From assembly GCF_900106535.1 (NCBI RefSeq), contig NZ_FNOH01000013.1, positions 124,001 to 188,000 of the forward strand: a stretch of 64,000 nucleotides of DNA, read 5' to 3'. Under the pieces are notes generated by a model, which was not told the origin of the DNA, searched no databases, and saw nothing but the letters and a program-made list of their open reading frames with translations. Each line of letters starts with the position of its first letter. Position 1 is the first letter of the stretch. The DNA comes from Myxococcus xanthus (GTDB taxonomy: Bacteria > Myxococcota > Myxococcia > Myxococcales > Myxococcaceae). Made by a program: the position numbers and the translations under genes. This document shows, one piece after another, positions 15,636 to 25,847 of this stretch.

Positions 15636-15860
15636 ACGGACGGCCGCTCATGCTACAGGGTTGATCCATGGTGACTCGCAGAAAGGCGCCATGCGAACCG
15701 CCGTCATCCCCGGCGTCTGGGGCGTGGGGTTTCGGACAGCCGCACGTCCTGGCGACAAGCAGGCTGTTTCCCCTGAAGCCGGTGCCTATAGTGGTCAGGA
15801 GACTCACCGTCGCACGGTCCCTCGCGGTCGCAGCCGAACCTTCAGGTCGCGCAACCCACG

Positions 15861-17180
15861 ATGCGTAAGAACTTCATTCTCGACACCAACGTCCTTCTTC
15901 ACGATCCCCGCAGCATCTACGGCTTCAAAGACAACAACGTCATCATCCCCATCTACGTCATCGAGGAGATCGACCAGTTCAAGCGCGATCTCTCCGAGCT
16001 GGGCCGCAACGCGCGCCTGGTGGCGCGCTACCTGGATTCGTTCCGCGCCGAGGGCTCCCTGAAGGAAGGGGTGCCTCTGCCGCACGGTGGCTTGTTGCGC
16101 GTGAGCTTTACCGAACGTGCGCTGCCTCCGTCCATGGCGGACAGCAACCTGATGGACAACCGCATCCTCGGGGTGGCGCTCGACCTGATGGAGGCGGAGC
16201 CGGGCACGCAGGCCGTCTTCATCACCAAGGACACCAACCTCCGCATCCGCGCCGACGCCCTGGGCCTTATCGCCCAGGACTACGACACCGAGCGGGTGGA
16301 AATCACGGAGCTGTACACCGGCTTCGCCGAGCGGCTGGTCCCCAAGGACCTGGTGGACCAGATGTACCGCCAGGGCGCCGAGGTGGAGCCGCCGGACGCC
16401 GAGTCCCTGTTCGCCAATCAGGTGGTGCTCCTCAAGGACGAGACGAACCCGTCCCACACCGCCATGGGCCGCTTCAACGGGTCCAAGGGCCGCCTGGTGC
16501 CCCTGGTGCGGCAGATCAAGGACGGGACGTGGGGTGTCCGCCCGCGCAACATGGAGCAGGCCTTCTGCCTGGACCTGCTGCTCAACGACGACGTCAAGCT
16601 GGTCACCATTGTCGGCAAGGCGGGCACGGGCAAGACGCTGCTCGCCATCGCCGCGGGCCTGCAGAAGGTGACGGAGGAGGGGCTCTACCAGAAGCTGCTG
16701 GTCAGCCGTCCCATCTTCCCGTTGGGCCGGGACATCGGGTATCTGCCCGGCAGCGTCGAGGAGAAGCTGAATCCCTGGATGCAGCCCATCTTCGACAACG
16801 TGGAGTTCCTGATGAACCTCAGCCGCGCGGACAAGAAGGCCGGGCGCGGCTACCACGAACTGCTGGACCTGGGGCTGATGGAGATCGAGCCGCTCACGTA
16901 CATCCGTGGCCGCAGCCTGCCCAACCAGTTCATCATCGTGGACGAGGCTCAGAACCTCACGCCGCACGAGGTGAAGACCATCATCACCCGCGTGGGCGAC
17001 AACACGAAGATCATCCTCACGGGAGACCCGTTCCAGATCGACAACCCGTACGTGGACGCGACGAACAATGGCCTGGTCCACGTGGTCAACCGCTTCAAGA
17101 GCGAGAAGATCGCGGCGCACATCACCATGTCCAAGGGTGAGCGCAGCGCCCTGGCCGAGCTCGCCGCCAACCTGCTGTAG
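15861..17180 (+). CDS. PhoH-family ATPase with N-terminal PIN domain (PhoH2-like)
   Basis: The 439-residue protein has a PIN ribonuclease domain at about residues 1-135 (NFILDTNVLLHDP, IPIYVIEEID, FITKDTNLRIRA: the acidic active-site residues are kept). A PhoH ATPase domain follows at about 245-435, with Walker A GKAGTGKT (about 252) and Walker B FIIVDEAQNLTPHE (about 358) and ILTGDPFQID. Such PIN-PhoH fusions are RNA helicase/ribonuclease enzymes. It is followed closely by the DUF493 gene. Confidence 0.92.
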   Translation: MRKNFILDTNVLLHDPRSIYGFKDNNVIIPIYVIEEIDQFKRDLSELGRNARLVARYLDSFRAEGSLKEGVPLPHGGLLRVSFTERALPPSMADSNLMDNRILGVALDLMEAEPGTQAVFITKDTNLRIRADALGLIAQDYDTERVEITELYTGFAERLVPKDLVDQMYRQGAEVEPPDAESLFANQVVLLKDETNPSHTAMGRFNGSKGRLVPLVRQIKDGTWGVRPRNMEQAFCLDLLLNDDVKLVTIVGKAGTGKTLLAIAAGLQKVTEEGLYQKLLVSRPIFPLGRDIGYLPGSVEEKLNPWMQPIFDNVEFLMNLSRADKKAGRGYHELLDLGLMEIEPLTYIRGRSLPNQFIIVDEAQNLTPHEVKTIITRVGDNTKIILTGDPFQIDNPYVDATNNGLVHVVNRFKSEKIAAHITMSKGERSALAELAANLL

Positions 17181-17197
17181 CCTCTCTGGTACGAGAC

Positions 17198-17503
17198 ATG
17201 ACGAAGGAAGACGCAGGAAGCCCTCCCGCCGGCGAAGGGGAGAAGAAGCCCCTCATCGAGTACCCCTCCGTCTACACCTTCAAGGTGATGGGCGCGCAGG
17301 GGGCCGGCTTCGTGGAGCATGTCCGTGAGCTGTTCAAGCGGTTCCTGGGCACGGAGCTCTCGCCGGATTCCATTCGCGAGCAACCCAGCAGCAAGGGCAA
17401 GTACGTCTCCCTGAGCGTGTCCGTGTACCTGCTGTCCGAGGAGCAGCGGCGCGCCATCTACGATGGGCTCCACAAGGACGAGCGGGTCATCTACTACTTG
17501 TAG
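17198..17503 (+). CDS. DUF493 family protein (YbeD-like)
   Basis: The 101-residue protein has the DUF493/YbeD pattern: IEYPSVYTFKVMGAQGAGF, a helix, then SSKGKYVSLSVSVYLLSEEQ and the closing YDGLHKDERVIYYL. The fold is a small ferredoxin-like alpha/beta domain related to allosteric regulatory domains; the role is unknown. It lies 17 bp after the phoH-like gene. Confidence 0.88.
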   Translation: MTKEDAGSPPAGEGEKKPLIEYPSVYTFKVMGAQGAGFVEHVRELFKRFLGTELSPDSIREQPSSKGKYVSLSVSVYLLSEEQRRAIYDGLHKDERVIYYL

Positions 17504-17540
17504 GGGCCCGTGGCTGGAAGTCTCTGGAGGAGGCGGGTAT

Positions 17541-18311
17541 ATGGGAGCCATGAGCCCGCCTGAGCCCTTCCCGCTGTATCACCCCGCGGATGTCCGGCGC
17601 GCCTTCAGCTCGGATGATGCAACGCGGCGCTTCGCGAAGGTGGCCCAGCTGGAGCCCGGCTCGCGCGTGCTGGTGCTCGGCTGTGGCCCCGATGGAAGCG
17701 CCGCGCTGCTGTTGGCCCGGGAGATGGGCTGTACCGTCGTCGCGGCCGACACCGACGACGCCCTCCTCAACCCGGTGCGTGAGCGCGTGCGGGCACAGGG
17801 GCTGGCGGAGCAGATTGAAGTCCGCCGCGTGTCGCTGGACGCGCTGGGCCTGTCCGATGGGGAGTTCAACGGCATCCTCATCCAGGGCCGTGTGCTCTAC
17901 GCGTTGAAGGCCACGCTGGCGAACATGCGCAGTCTGCTGTCGAAGCGCGGGCGGCTGGGCTTCACGTTCCCCGCGCGGGTGGGGCGCTTTGCTCCCAAGG
18001 CCTCGCTCGACTTCTGGGAGCGCCGCATCGCCGGGCCGCTGCTGCTGCCGCGCGAGTTGCTGCAGGTGGTGGAGGGCGCCGGCTACGAGCCCGAGTCCGC
18101 CGAGTCGCTCCATGACGCGGAGCTGGACGCGCACTACCGGGACATCGAGACGTTCCTGTCGTCCGTCCCTGGCTCGCAGCCCGCCGCGCTCCGCGAGGAG
18201 CTGGCGCTGCACCGCGAGAGCAACGGCAAGGCCAGCGTCAGCTACGCCTTCGTCGTGGGCCGCCGCAAGGAGCAGGGCGAGAAGCCCCCAGCGTCCCGCG
18301 ACCGCGGGTAA
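17541..18311 (+). CDS. SAM-dependent methyltransferase
   Basis: The 256-residue protein has a Rossmann-type class I methyltransferase core: LEPGSRVLVLGCGPDGSAAL (motif I), VVAADTDDALLNPVRERVRA (motif II), RVSLDALGLSDGEFNGILIQ and LLSKRGRLGFTFPARVG. The substrate is not evident. I chose the ATG at 17541, preceded by GGAGGAGG, over upstream in-frame starts. It is 38 bp after the DUF493 gene and converges on the lipid kinase gene. Confidence 0.82.
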   Translation: MGAMSPPEPFPLYHPADVRRAFSSDDATRRFAKVAQLEPGSRVLVLGCGPDGSAALLLAREMGCTVVAADTDDALLNPVRERVRAQGLAEQIEVRRVSLDALGLSDGEFNGILIQGRVLYALKATLANMRSLLSKRGRLGFTFPARVGRFAPKASLDFWERRIAGPLLLPRELLQVVEGAGYEPESAESLHDAELDAHYRDIETFLSSVPGSQPAALREELALHRESNGKASVSYAFVVGRRKEQGEKPPASRDRG

Positions 18312-18335
18312 CCAGGAGCGGCACCCGGCGGGCGC

Positions 18336-19427
18336 TCAGTTCAGCGCGCCGGTGAAGTCCACCAACTCGACGGACTCCGGAGCCACGGACAAGGTGACCT
18401 GCTCGCGGTAGCCGGCCGCGTCGCCACCCACCTGGAAGGGCATGGGGTTGGCGAAGCGGATGGTGACCTCGCGGGCGTGGAAGTCCATCAGGCCTTCGGG
18501 GAACCAGCGGCCGTTCCATAGCTTGGGCAGGTGGGTGAGCACCTGCGTGGGCGTCACCTGCCCCAGTCGCAACTGCATGAATCCCGGGCGCTGGCCCGCG
18601 AAGGGGAACATGCGGAAGCCGTAGCCGTAGAAGGGCATGGTGCCCGCCGCCGCCATCATCAGCCGGCCGCGGAAGAGAGTGGCACCCGGGGCCAGCGGCT
18701 CGCCCATCGCGCCGCCATCCGGCCCCAGCCGGTAGGCCTCGGAGGCGCCATTGACGACCTCACACTCCACCCAGTGGGAGTGGGTGAGATAGTGAGGCAC
18801 CGTCTTGCAGGCCACCGCGGAGAAGTACCCGCCGCTGCCGCTGAGGACGCTCTTGAAGAAGCCCTTGCCCAGGTTCTCCTTCACCCAGATGTAGTCGTTG
18901 AGCACCTTGCCATCCACGCCCAGCCCGGCGAAGGGCGCGCGCTGCCCGTCCACCATCAGCAGGTCCATGGGGCGGTAGCCCGGAACCTCGCCCGTGCGGG
19001 CGCGCAGCACGTCATTGAGGATGCCGTCGCTCCGGGTTCCGGAGGCGTTGACGTAGGTGGCCAGGCCATTGCCGGTGCCCAGCTTGAGGACGCCGAAGCG
19101 AGGCGCCGTCTTCCCCGCGAACCGGCCGCGCGGACCTACCTGATGGAGGACCTCGTTCACGAAGCCCATGAAGGTGCCGTCACCGCCGCCCGTGAACAAC
19201 ATGGGGTAGCCACGCTCCAGCACCGTCTGGATGATGCGGCGGGCGTCCAGCGGCGAGCGGGAGAGGAACAGGTCCTGCTCCGGCACCACGTGGGACAGGG
19301 ACTTCACCACCCGAGCGTCGACCTTCCGGGCGTTGGCGTTCAGCAGGACCGCGACCTTGGGCTCGGCGGTGACGTCCGATGTGGGCGCACGGCGGAGATC
19401 GGGAGAGCGGAGGGGCTGGACCAGCAT
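18336..19427 (-). CDS. diacylglycerol kinase-family lipid kinase
   Basis: The 363-residue protein shows the DAGK catalytic domain: VAVLLNANARKV at the N-terminus, FTGGGDGTFMGFVNEVL (GGDGT nucleotide motif), LKLGTGNGLATYVNASG and APFAGLGVDGKVLNDY. This family phosphorylates diacylglycerol, sphingoid or related lipids at the inner membrane; the specific lipid is unknown. It is the only gene on the minus strand between the methyltransferase and dnaK genes. Confidence 0.85.
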   Translation of the reverse strand: MLVQPLRSPDLRRAPTSDVTAEPKVAVLLNANARKVDARVVKSLSHVVPEQDLFLSRSPLDARRIIQTVLERGYPMLFTGGGDGTFMGFVNEVLHQVGPRGRFAGKTAPRFGVLKLGTGNGLATYVNASGTRSDGILNDVLRARTGEVPGYRPMDLLMVDGQRAPFAGLGVDGKVLNDYIWVKENLGKGFFKSVLSGSGGYFSAVACKTVPHYLTHSHWVECEVVNGASEAYRLGPDGGAMGEPLAPGATLFRGRLMMAAAGTMPFYGYGFRMFPFAGQRPGFMQLRLGQVTPTQVLTHLPKLWNGRWFPEGLMDFHAREVTIRFANPMPFQVGGDAAGYREQVTLSVAPESVELVDFTGALN

Positions 19428-19820
19428 GAGGGCGGCTCCGAAGGTTGCGCCGGTGGGGGACCGGGCGGCGACACCCGCAGCCAGTGCACAATCCTCGCCA
19501 AGTCATGACGCAGGGCGTCGGCAGGCGGGCGGGCTTGAGATTCCAAGGGGTTGAATCGTTACCTGCTGCCCAGAAGCCCGCCCGGTTGCTACCTCGGGGT
19601 GACGGCGGTGTAGAGCGCGTTACGCACCCGTGGCGTGCGGGTGGCACGACTGTGACGCGGTGCGTGTGGGCCTGCGCACTGCGCTACGCAGCGGGGAGTG
19701 CCACCTTCAGTTGTGCGGCCCGGTGGTCCCTCTCGTTTGACAGCGAGGGGTGGGTGGTTACGTTGGGCGTACATCAGAAGTTTTCAGAAAAAACGCAGTC
19801 TTTTCCGGAGGATAGGAACC
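19428..19820. other. intergenic region upstream of dnaK
   Basis: This 393-bp stretch between divergent genes carries the dnaK promoter (separate entry). No gene is supported. TGGCACG at about 19641 is followed by TGACG, so the second half of a sigma54 element is missing. Confidence 0.5.
19737..19764 (+). promoter_or_regulatory. sigma70-type promoter of dnaK
   Basis: TTGACA (19737-19742), a 16-bp spacer and TACGTT (19759-19764). The -35 is a perfect consensus and the start of dnaK lies 57 bp downstream of the -10. Confidence 0.6.
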
Positions 19821-21731
<1,911 letters not shown>

Positions 21732-21759
21732 TTCGGAAGCGGTGAGCCGCTGAAGTAAC

Positions 21760-21804
21760 GCAGAGGGCCGGTACTCCCACGCGAGTGTGGGGCCGGCCCT
21801 TCTG
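21760..21804 (+). terminator. hairpin terminator after dnaK
   Basis: AGGGCCGG (from about 21763) pairs with CCGGCCCT (ending about 21800), with an inner CCCAC/GTGGG stem and an outer GCAG/CTGC extension. The T-tract is weak (CTTCTGCTTT). Confidence 0.55.
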
Positions 21805-21930
21805 CTTTGCGGGGCGAAAGGGTGCTCCGAAAGGGAGGATGGGGCGTACGGGAAGCGGGACGTCGGGCCTTGCCAAGGGGTTGATGGGACTGGGGCGAGG
21901 ACTGGCGGCAGGGATGCAGGGGGGCGCTCC

Positions 21931-22806
21931 ATGTCCCGCGTCCAGTCGTCACCGTCCTTCCTGCCGCCCGGTACCGCTGCCTCCGAGGGCGCCGCCGCGC
22001 CGGCGGCCGTTCCTCCTCTCACTCGCACGGCGCAGTGCCGGCCGGCCTCCGCCGTGGCGTCCTCGACGGTGGAGCCCTACCGGGGGGCTTCCTCGGGGCA
22101 TTCACCCGCGTTGTCTGTGCCCGGGCCTCGCTCGGGGCCTCGCACGGGCGCCGACAACCAGTTCGACTTCGGCGTGGGCGGCGCGTTTCCGCCCAAGCCC
22201 ACGGGCAACCTGATGGAGCAGGTGCGGCAGGGGGCGCTCACGGCCGCTCAATCCGAAGCCGCGGCTGCCAGCCGGTTGATGGGGGATAGCGCCGCTGTGG
22301 ATGGCTATGCGCGCATCCACCTGGAGCATCTGAAGCCCAGTCCGCCCATCCCCGGCGCGCCCACGTCCTTGACGGACTACACCAGCAGCATGCCGGACGT
22401 GGCGCCCGCCCAAGCCTACGCCTACTTCGTCCGTCACCCATCGGCGGTGTTCGAGGCCGCCGGCATCCGCGTCCGCCCGGCGACGGCGGCGCTGGTGGAT
22501 GGCGCGAAGTTGTTCCTGGAGGAAAAGGGTTTTCCGCCCGTGTGGGCGCCCATCACCGTGCGCCTGGAGCCGGGCGCGAACACGCTGCACATCACCACGT
22601 TGGATGGGCACCCGCTGCGCGGCACGAATCGCTTCGTCTTCGCCGAGGACGGCGCGGGGGGCACGCAGGTGCGTCAGTACTCGGCCTTCCAGGGCAGCTC
22701 GCCCGCGACGTCGGTGGGCATGACGCTGATGGACCCCATCGAGCGGCAGCACGACATCTGGCGCGCGGTGCATGCGCACCTGCATGACACGCTGAGGCCT
22801 CGCTGA
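21931..22806 (+). CDS. hypothetical protein with a proline/serine-rich N-terminus
   Basis: The 291-residue protein starts with a low-complexity Ser/Pro/Ala-rich region (about 1-75), then a folded part including FDFGVGGAFPPKPTGNLMEQ, YFVRHPSAVFEAAGIRVRPA and ITVRLEPGANTLHITTLDGH. The last part (TLDGHPLRGTNRFVFAEDG, MDPIERQHDIWRAVHAHL) has the look of a ligand-binding or START-like domain, but I cannot assign a family. I chose ATG 21931 because the upstream in-frame codons overlap the terminator. The stop overlaps the start of the next gene (TGATG at 22804-22808). Confidence 0.65.
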   Translation: MSRVQSSPSFLPPGTAASEGAAAPAAVPPLTRTAQCRPASAVASSTVEPYRGASSGHSPALSVPGPRSGPRTGADNQFDFGVGGAFPPKPTGNLMEQVRQGALTAAQSEAAAASRLMGDSAAVDGYARIHLEHLKPSPPIPGAPTSLTDYTSSMPDVAPAQAYAYFVRHPSAVFEAAGIRVRPATAALVDGAKLFLEEKGFPPVWAPITVRLEPGANTLHITTLDGHPLRGTNRFVFAEDGAGGTQVRQYSAFQGSSPATSVGMTLMDPIERQHDIWRAVHAHLHDTLRPR

Positions 22807-23216
22807 TGGCGCCCGTGCTGCGGACGACGCCTCCCGGGCATGACGTGATTCTCTATGACGGGCACTGTCGCCTGTGCGGTGGGGCGGCCCGGCAGCTCCA
22901 GCGGCTGCTGGGCGGGACGGGGACGCGCCTGCGCTCGTTTCGGGAGGACGGGGTGCTGGCAGCCTTCCCGGGTGTCACGGCGGACCGCTGTGAGCGGGCC
23001 CTGCAACTGGTCCTCCCGGATGGGGCCGTGGTGGAGGGGCTAGAGGCCATTGTCCTGGCGCTGGGCCGACGGCCGCTGGGACGGCTGCTCCGCGTGTACT
23101 ACGTGCCGGGCCTGCGGCAGCTCCTGGATGCGCTCTACCGCGTCGTGGCCCGCCATCGCTTCCGCATCGCGGGACGTCAATGCCCAGACGGGGCGTGCGT
23201 GGTCCACTTCAAATAG
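22806..23216 (+). CDS. thiol-disulfide oxidoreductase DCC family protein (DUF393)
   Basis: The 136-residue protein has the DUF393 signature YDGHCRLCGG at residues about 18-27, with CxxC as the predicted redox pair, followed by a helix and RLRSFRED. The family has a thioredoxin-like fold; its in vivo partner is unknown. Translation is coupled to the preceding hypothetical gene by a TGATG overlap. Confidence 0.85.
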   Translation: MAPVLRTTPPGHDVILYDGHCRLCGGAARQLQRLLGGTGTRLRSFREDGVLAAFPGVTADRCERALQLVLPDGAVVEGLEAIVLALGRRPLGRLLRVYYVPGLRQLLDALYRVVARHRFRIAGRQCPDGACVVHFK

Positions 23217-23266
23217 GACACGCGTGGCGGATAGCATGGCGTTTCCCCGCCACCTCGGGTTCGTCC

Positions 23267-25798
23267 GTGCAATCTCCGCCGTCCACATACCTCCAGGCCG
23301 CGCGCGCCTTCCGGCACTTCTTCACCGAGCTCCGGGATGCCTACCTGGAGCGAGAGACGCTCTTCACGCAACTGGAGCTGGCGCTCCTGGGGCGCGAGCA
23401 CGTGCTGGTGGTGGGCCCCCCCGGAACGGCCAAGAGCGCCATCGCGAGCGCCGTCCTGGGGCGCATCATCGACGAGCGCACGGGCTTGCCGTCGCTCTTC
23501 TCCAAGCAGATGGCCGAGTCCACCGTGCAGACGGACCTCATCGGCCCGGTGGACTTCAAGGTGCTCACGGAGACGGGACGCACCGAGTACCTCACCGACG
23601 AAGGCATGCTGGGCTCCGAGCACGCCTTCCTGGACGAGGTCTTCGACGGCCGGGACATGCTGCTGCGCTCCATCCTCAACGTGCTGCATGAGCGGGAGCT
23701 GAAGCACGGCCGCCGGGTGACGACGGGGCGCATCGAGTGCGTCGTCATGACGAGCAACCGGTATCTCTCCGAGGTGCTGGCGCGCTCGCCGGAGCTGCTC
23801 CTGGCCTTCGCGGACCGGCTGAGCTTCATCTGCTTCGTGCCCAAGTCGTTCGCGCGCCGGGAGAGCCGGTCGGCCATGCTGCAACGCTTCTCCCATTTCG
23901 CTCGGCCGGACCTGCGCGCGCAGCTGTCGTTGCAGCAGGTGGACCTGCTGCAGGACGCCGTGACGAAGGTGGTGGTGCCCAGCCACGTCATGGAAGGCGT
24001 GGAGTTGCTGGCGGATGCGCTGGAGCGCGCGCTCGCGGCCCAGGTGGCGAAGCTGCCGGACTACGTGCCGACGAAGTACTTCTCCCAGCGCTCCGTGGTG
24101 AAGGCGCTGTGGGCGCTGAAGGCCGCGGTGGTGCGGGACCAAATCTACCGGCGCCCCGAGCGGGCGTTGGAGGCCACTGTCGAGGACCTGGATTCGCTGC
24201 GCTGGTTCTTCCTCCTGGGCGGGCCGCCAGCGGGGGAGACGGAGGCGCTGCTCAAGTCCGTGGTGGACCCTCGGGAGCGGGCGCAGCTCGAAATCGTCCG
24301 CCTGGAGCAGCGCGCCTTCGACGAAGCGCTGGCCCAGATACAGCGGGAGCTGGGGGGCGGCGTGGAGCGCGAGGCGCAGGCGCTCGGGTCCTCCGAAGAG
24401 GTGAGTTCCGTCGAGTCCGTGAGCCGCAACTGGCAGCCCGGCGTTGTCTCCACCACGGCGCGGGCCTTGTTGGCCAAGCTGGTGCCTGGGCCGCGCCATG
24501 CGCAGAACCGGATACCGCTGGTGGCGGCGGCGCGGGCTCTGGTGGCGGCGCAGGAGCAGCGGCTGGCGCGTGGCATGGCAGGGCACGGTGAGGGGCGGGG
24601 CGGCATCGCACTGCTGGTGTCGTTCGGCGACGTGCTGACGCTCTGTCGCGGCGTCCCCGAACTGCGGCCGGGCTACGGGGCGTTGTGCGAGGCAACGGCC
24701 CGCTTTCTGGAAGGCGCCCAGGAGATGATCGCCCTGTCCGCGGAGAGCGTGGACTTCGAGGACGGGCTCAAGCTGGAGGGCCTGGTCGGGCTGGCGGACA
24801 ACCTGGAGGAGGAGCTTTCCCAGACGGGGGATCTGGCGGGACAGCTGTCGGACGGCGCCCCCGCCGCATCGGAGCGCCTGCGCACGACCGAGGCTGAGGT
24901 CCGGAGCCGGGTCGTGTCCGCGCTGCGCCGGCGCGCTGTGTTCTCGTTCCAGGGCAACCTGGCCCGGGGACGTCGAGAGCCGCTCGAAGCGCTGGCGGGA
25001 GATTCGCGCCGCCTGACGCAGTTGGAGAATGCCCTGGCTGGCCTGGACCCCACGCAACAGGGCCTCAAGCAGGAGCTGCTGCTCCCATTGGGCATCGCCT
25101 ACGCCCGGGAGGTGCTGTCCTCCACGCCCTTCGAACGCATCGAGCAGTACGGGCGCGCGGTGCAGTCGGTGGCGGAGAACCTCCGGCGCGAGGGAGTGTC
25201 CAGCGACGCGGTGTTCGCCGAGTGCCGGGAGATTATCGAGTCCCGGCTGCGCGAGCATGCCCATCTCCTCACGCGCGATGTGCCCAGCCCGCCGCCCGCG
25301 TCCACGTCGGTGCTCAACGGGGACGCCTACGTCTTCTACCGGGGCGACTTCGCGGCGAAGGCGCCTGATGGAGAGCTGGCCGCGCTGCTGGGGTTGGATG
25401 GGCAACTGGCCGCGAACCACGGTGGCGTCGCGCCTGGCTTCCTGTCGGAGGCCGTGCGTTCGGCGGTGGCCCAGGCGGAGCTCGGGTTCGTCCAGACGCG
25501 CGTCAAATACCTGCGGAGCTGGCTGACCCAACTGCTCACTTCGCTTCCACCGCCCGAATCCATGACGGAGCGCGCGGATGCCGAACGCACCGTGGACCGG
25601 CTGGTGCGCAGCCGCTTCCCGATGCTCGCGTTGAAGGAAGGCGAGCTGGTTCGGCTGCGGGGTGTCCTCGCGTTGCTGGGGACCATGCCCGGTGACCTGG
25701 GCGAGGGGGCTCGACGGCTGGAGGGGCAACTGCGCGGCATCGACGAGGACTTCGGGCGCTTCAGCCGGCAGGTGCTGGCGCGGCGGTCTACACCATGA
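23267..25798 (+). CDS. MoxR/RavA-type AAA+ ATPase
   Basis: The 843-residue protein begins with a MoxR-family AAA+ core: VVGPPGTAKSAIAS (Walker A, about 50), HAFLDEVFDGRDMLLRSILN (Walker B, about 124), GRIECVVMTSNRYLSEVL (sensor 1) and the arginine-containing LAFADRLSFICFVPKSFAR. A long helical C-terminal region of about 550 residues follows, far longer than typical MoxR (about 330) and also longer than RavA (about 500). MoxR ATPases act with VWA-domain proteins as chaperones for protein complexes. I chose GTG 23267, shortly before YLQAARAFRHFF. The VWA gene follows after 49 bp. Confidence 0.85.
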   Translation: MQSPPSTYLQAARAFRHFFTELRDAYLERETLFTQLELALLGREHVLVVGPPGTAKSAIASAVLGRIIDERTGLPSLFSKQMAESTVQTDLIGPVDFKVLTETGRTEYLTDEGMLGSEHAFLDEVFDGRDMLLRSILNVLHERELKHGRRVTTGRIECVVMTSNRYLSEVLARSPELLLAFADRLSFICFVPKSFARRESRSAMLQRFSHFARPDLRAQLSLQQVDLLQDAVTKVVVPSHVMEGVELLADALERALAAQVAKLPDYVPTKYFSQRSVVKALWALKAAVVRDQIYRRPERALEATVEDLDSLRWFFLLGGPPAGETEALLKSVVDPRERAQLEIVRLEQRAFDEALAQIQRELGGGVEREAQALGSSEEVSSVESVSRNWQPGVVSTTARALLAKLVPGPRHAQNRIPLVAAARALVAAQEQRLARGMAGHGEGRGGIALLVSFGDVLTLCRGVPELRPGYGALCEATARFLEGAQEMIALSAESVDFEDGLKLEGLVGLADNLEEELSQTGDLAGQLSDGAPAASERLRTTEAEVRSRVVSALRRRAVFSFQGNLARGRREPLEALAGDSRRLTQLENALAGLDPTQQGLKQELLLPLGIAYAREVLSSTPFERIEQYGRAVQSVAENLRREGVSSDAVFAECREIIESRLREHAHLLTRDVPSPPPASTSVLNGDAYVFYRGDFAAKAPDGELAALLGLDGQLAANHGGVAPGFLSEAVRSAVAQAELGFVQTRVKYLRSWLTQLLTSLPPPESMTERADAERTVDRLVRSRFPMLALKEGELVRLRGVLALLGTMPGDLGEGARRLEGQLRGIDEDFGRFSRQVLARRSTP

Positions 25799-25847
25799 CC
25801 CGGCTCTCCCGCGGGCGACAGGTTGAAGCGGAGAGGGGACGCTGAGC

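Noticed and set aside
19639-19660. TGGCACG near dnaK as a sigma54 promoter
   Set aside because: The -12 half reads TGAC, so GG-N10-GC is not met; a perfect -35 TTGACA with TACGTT lies downstream.
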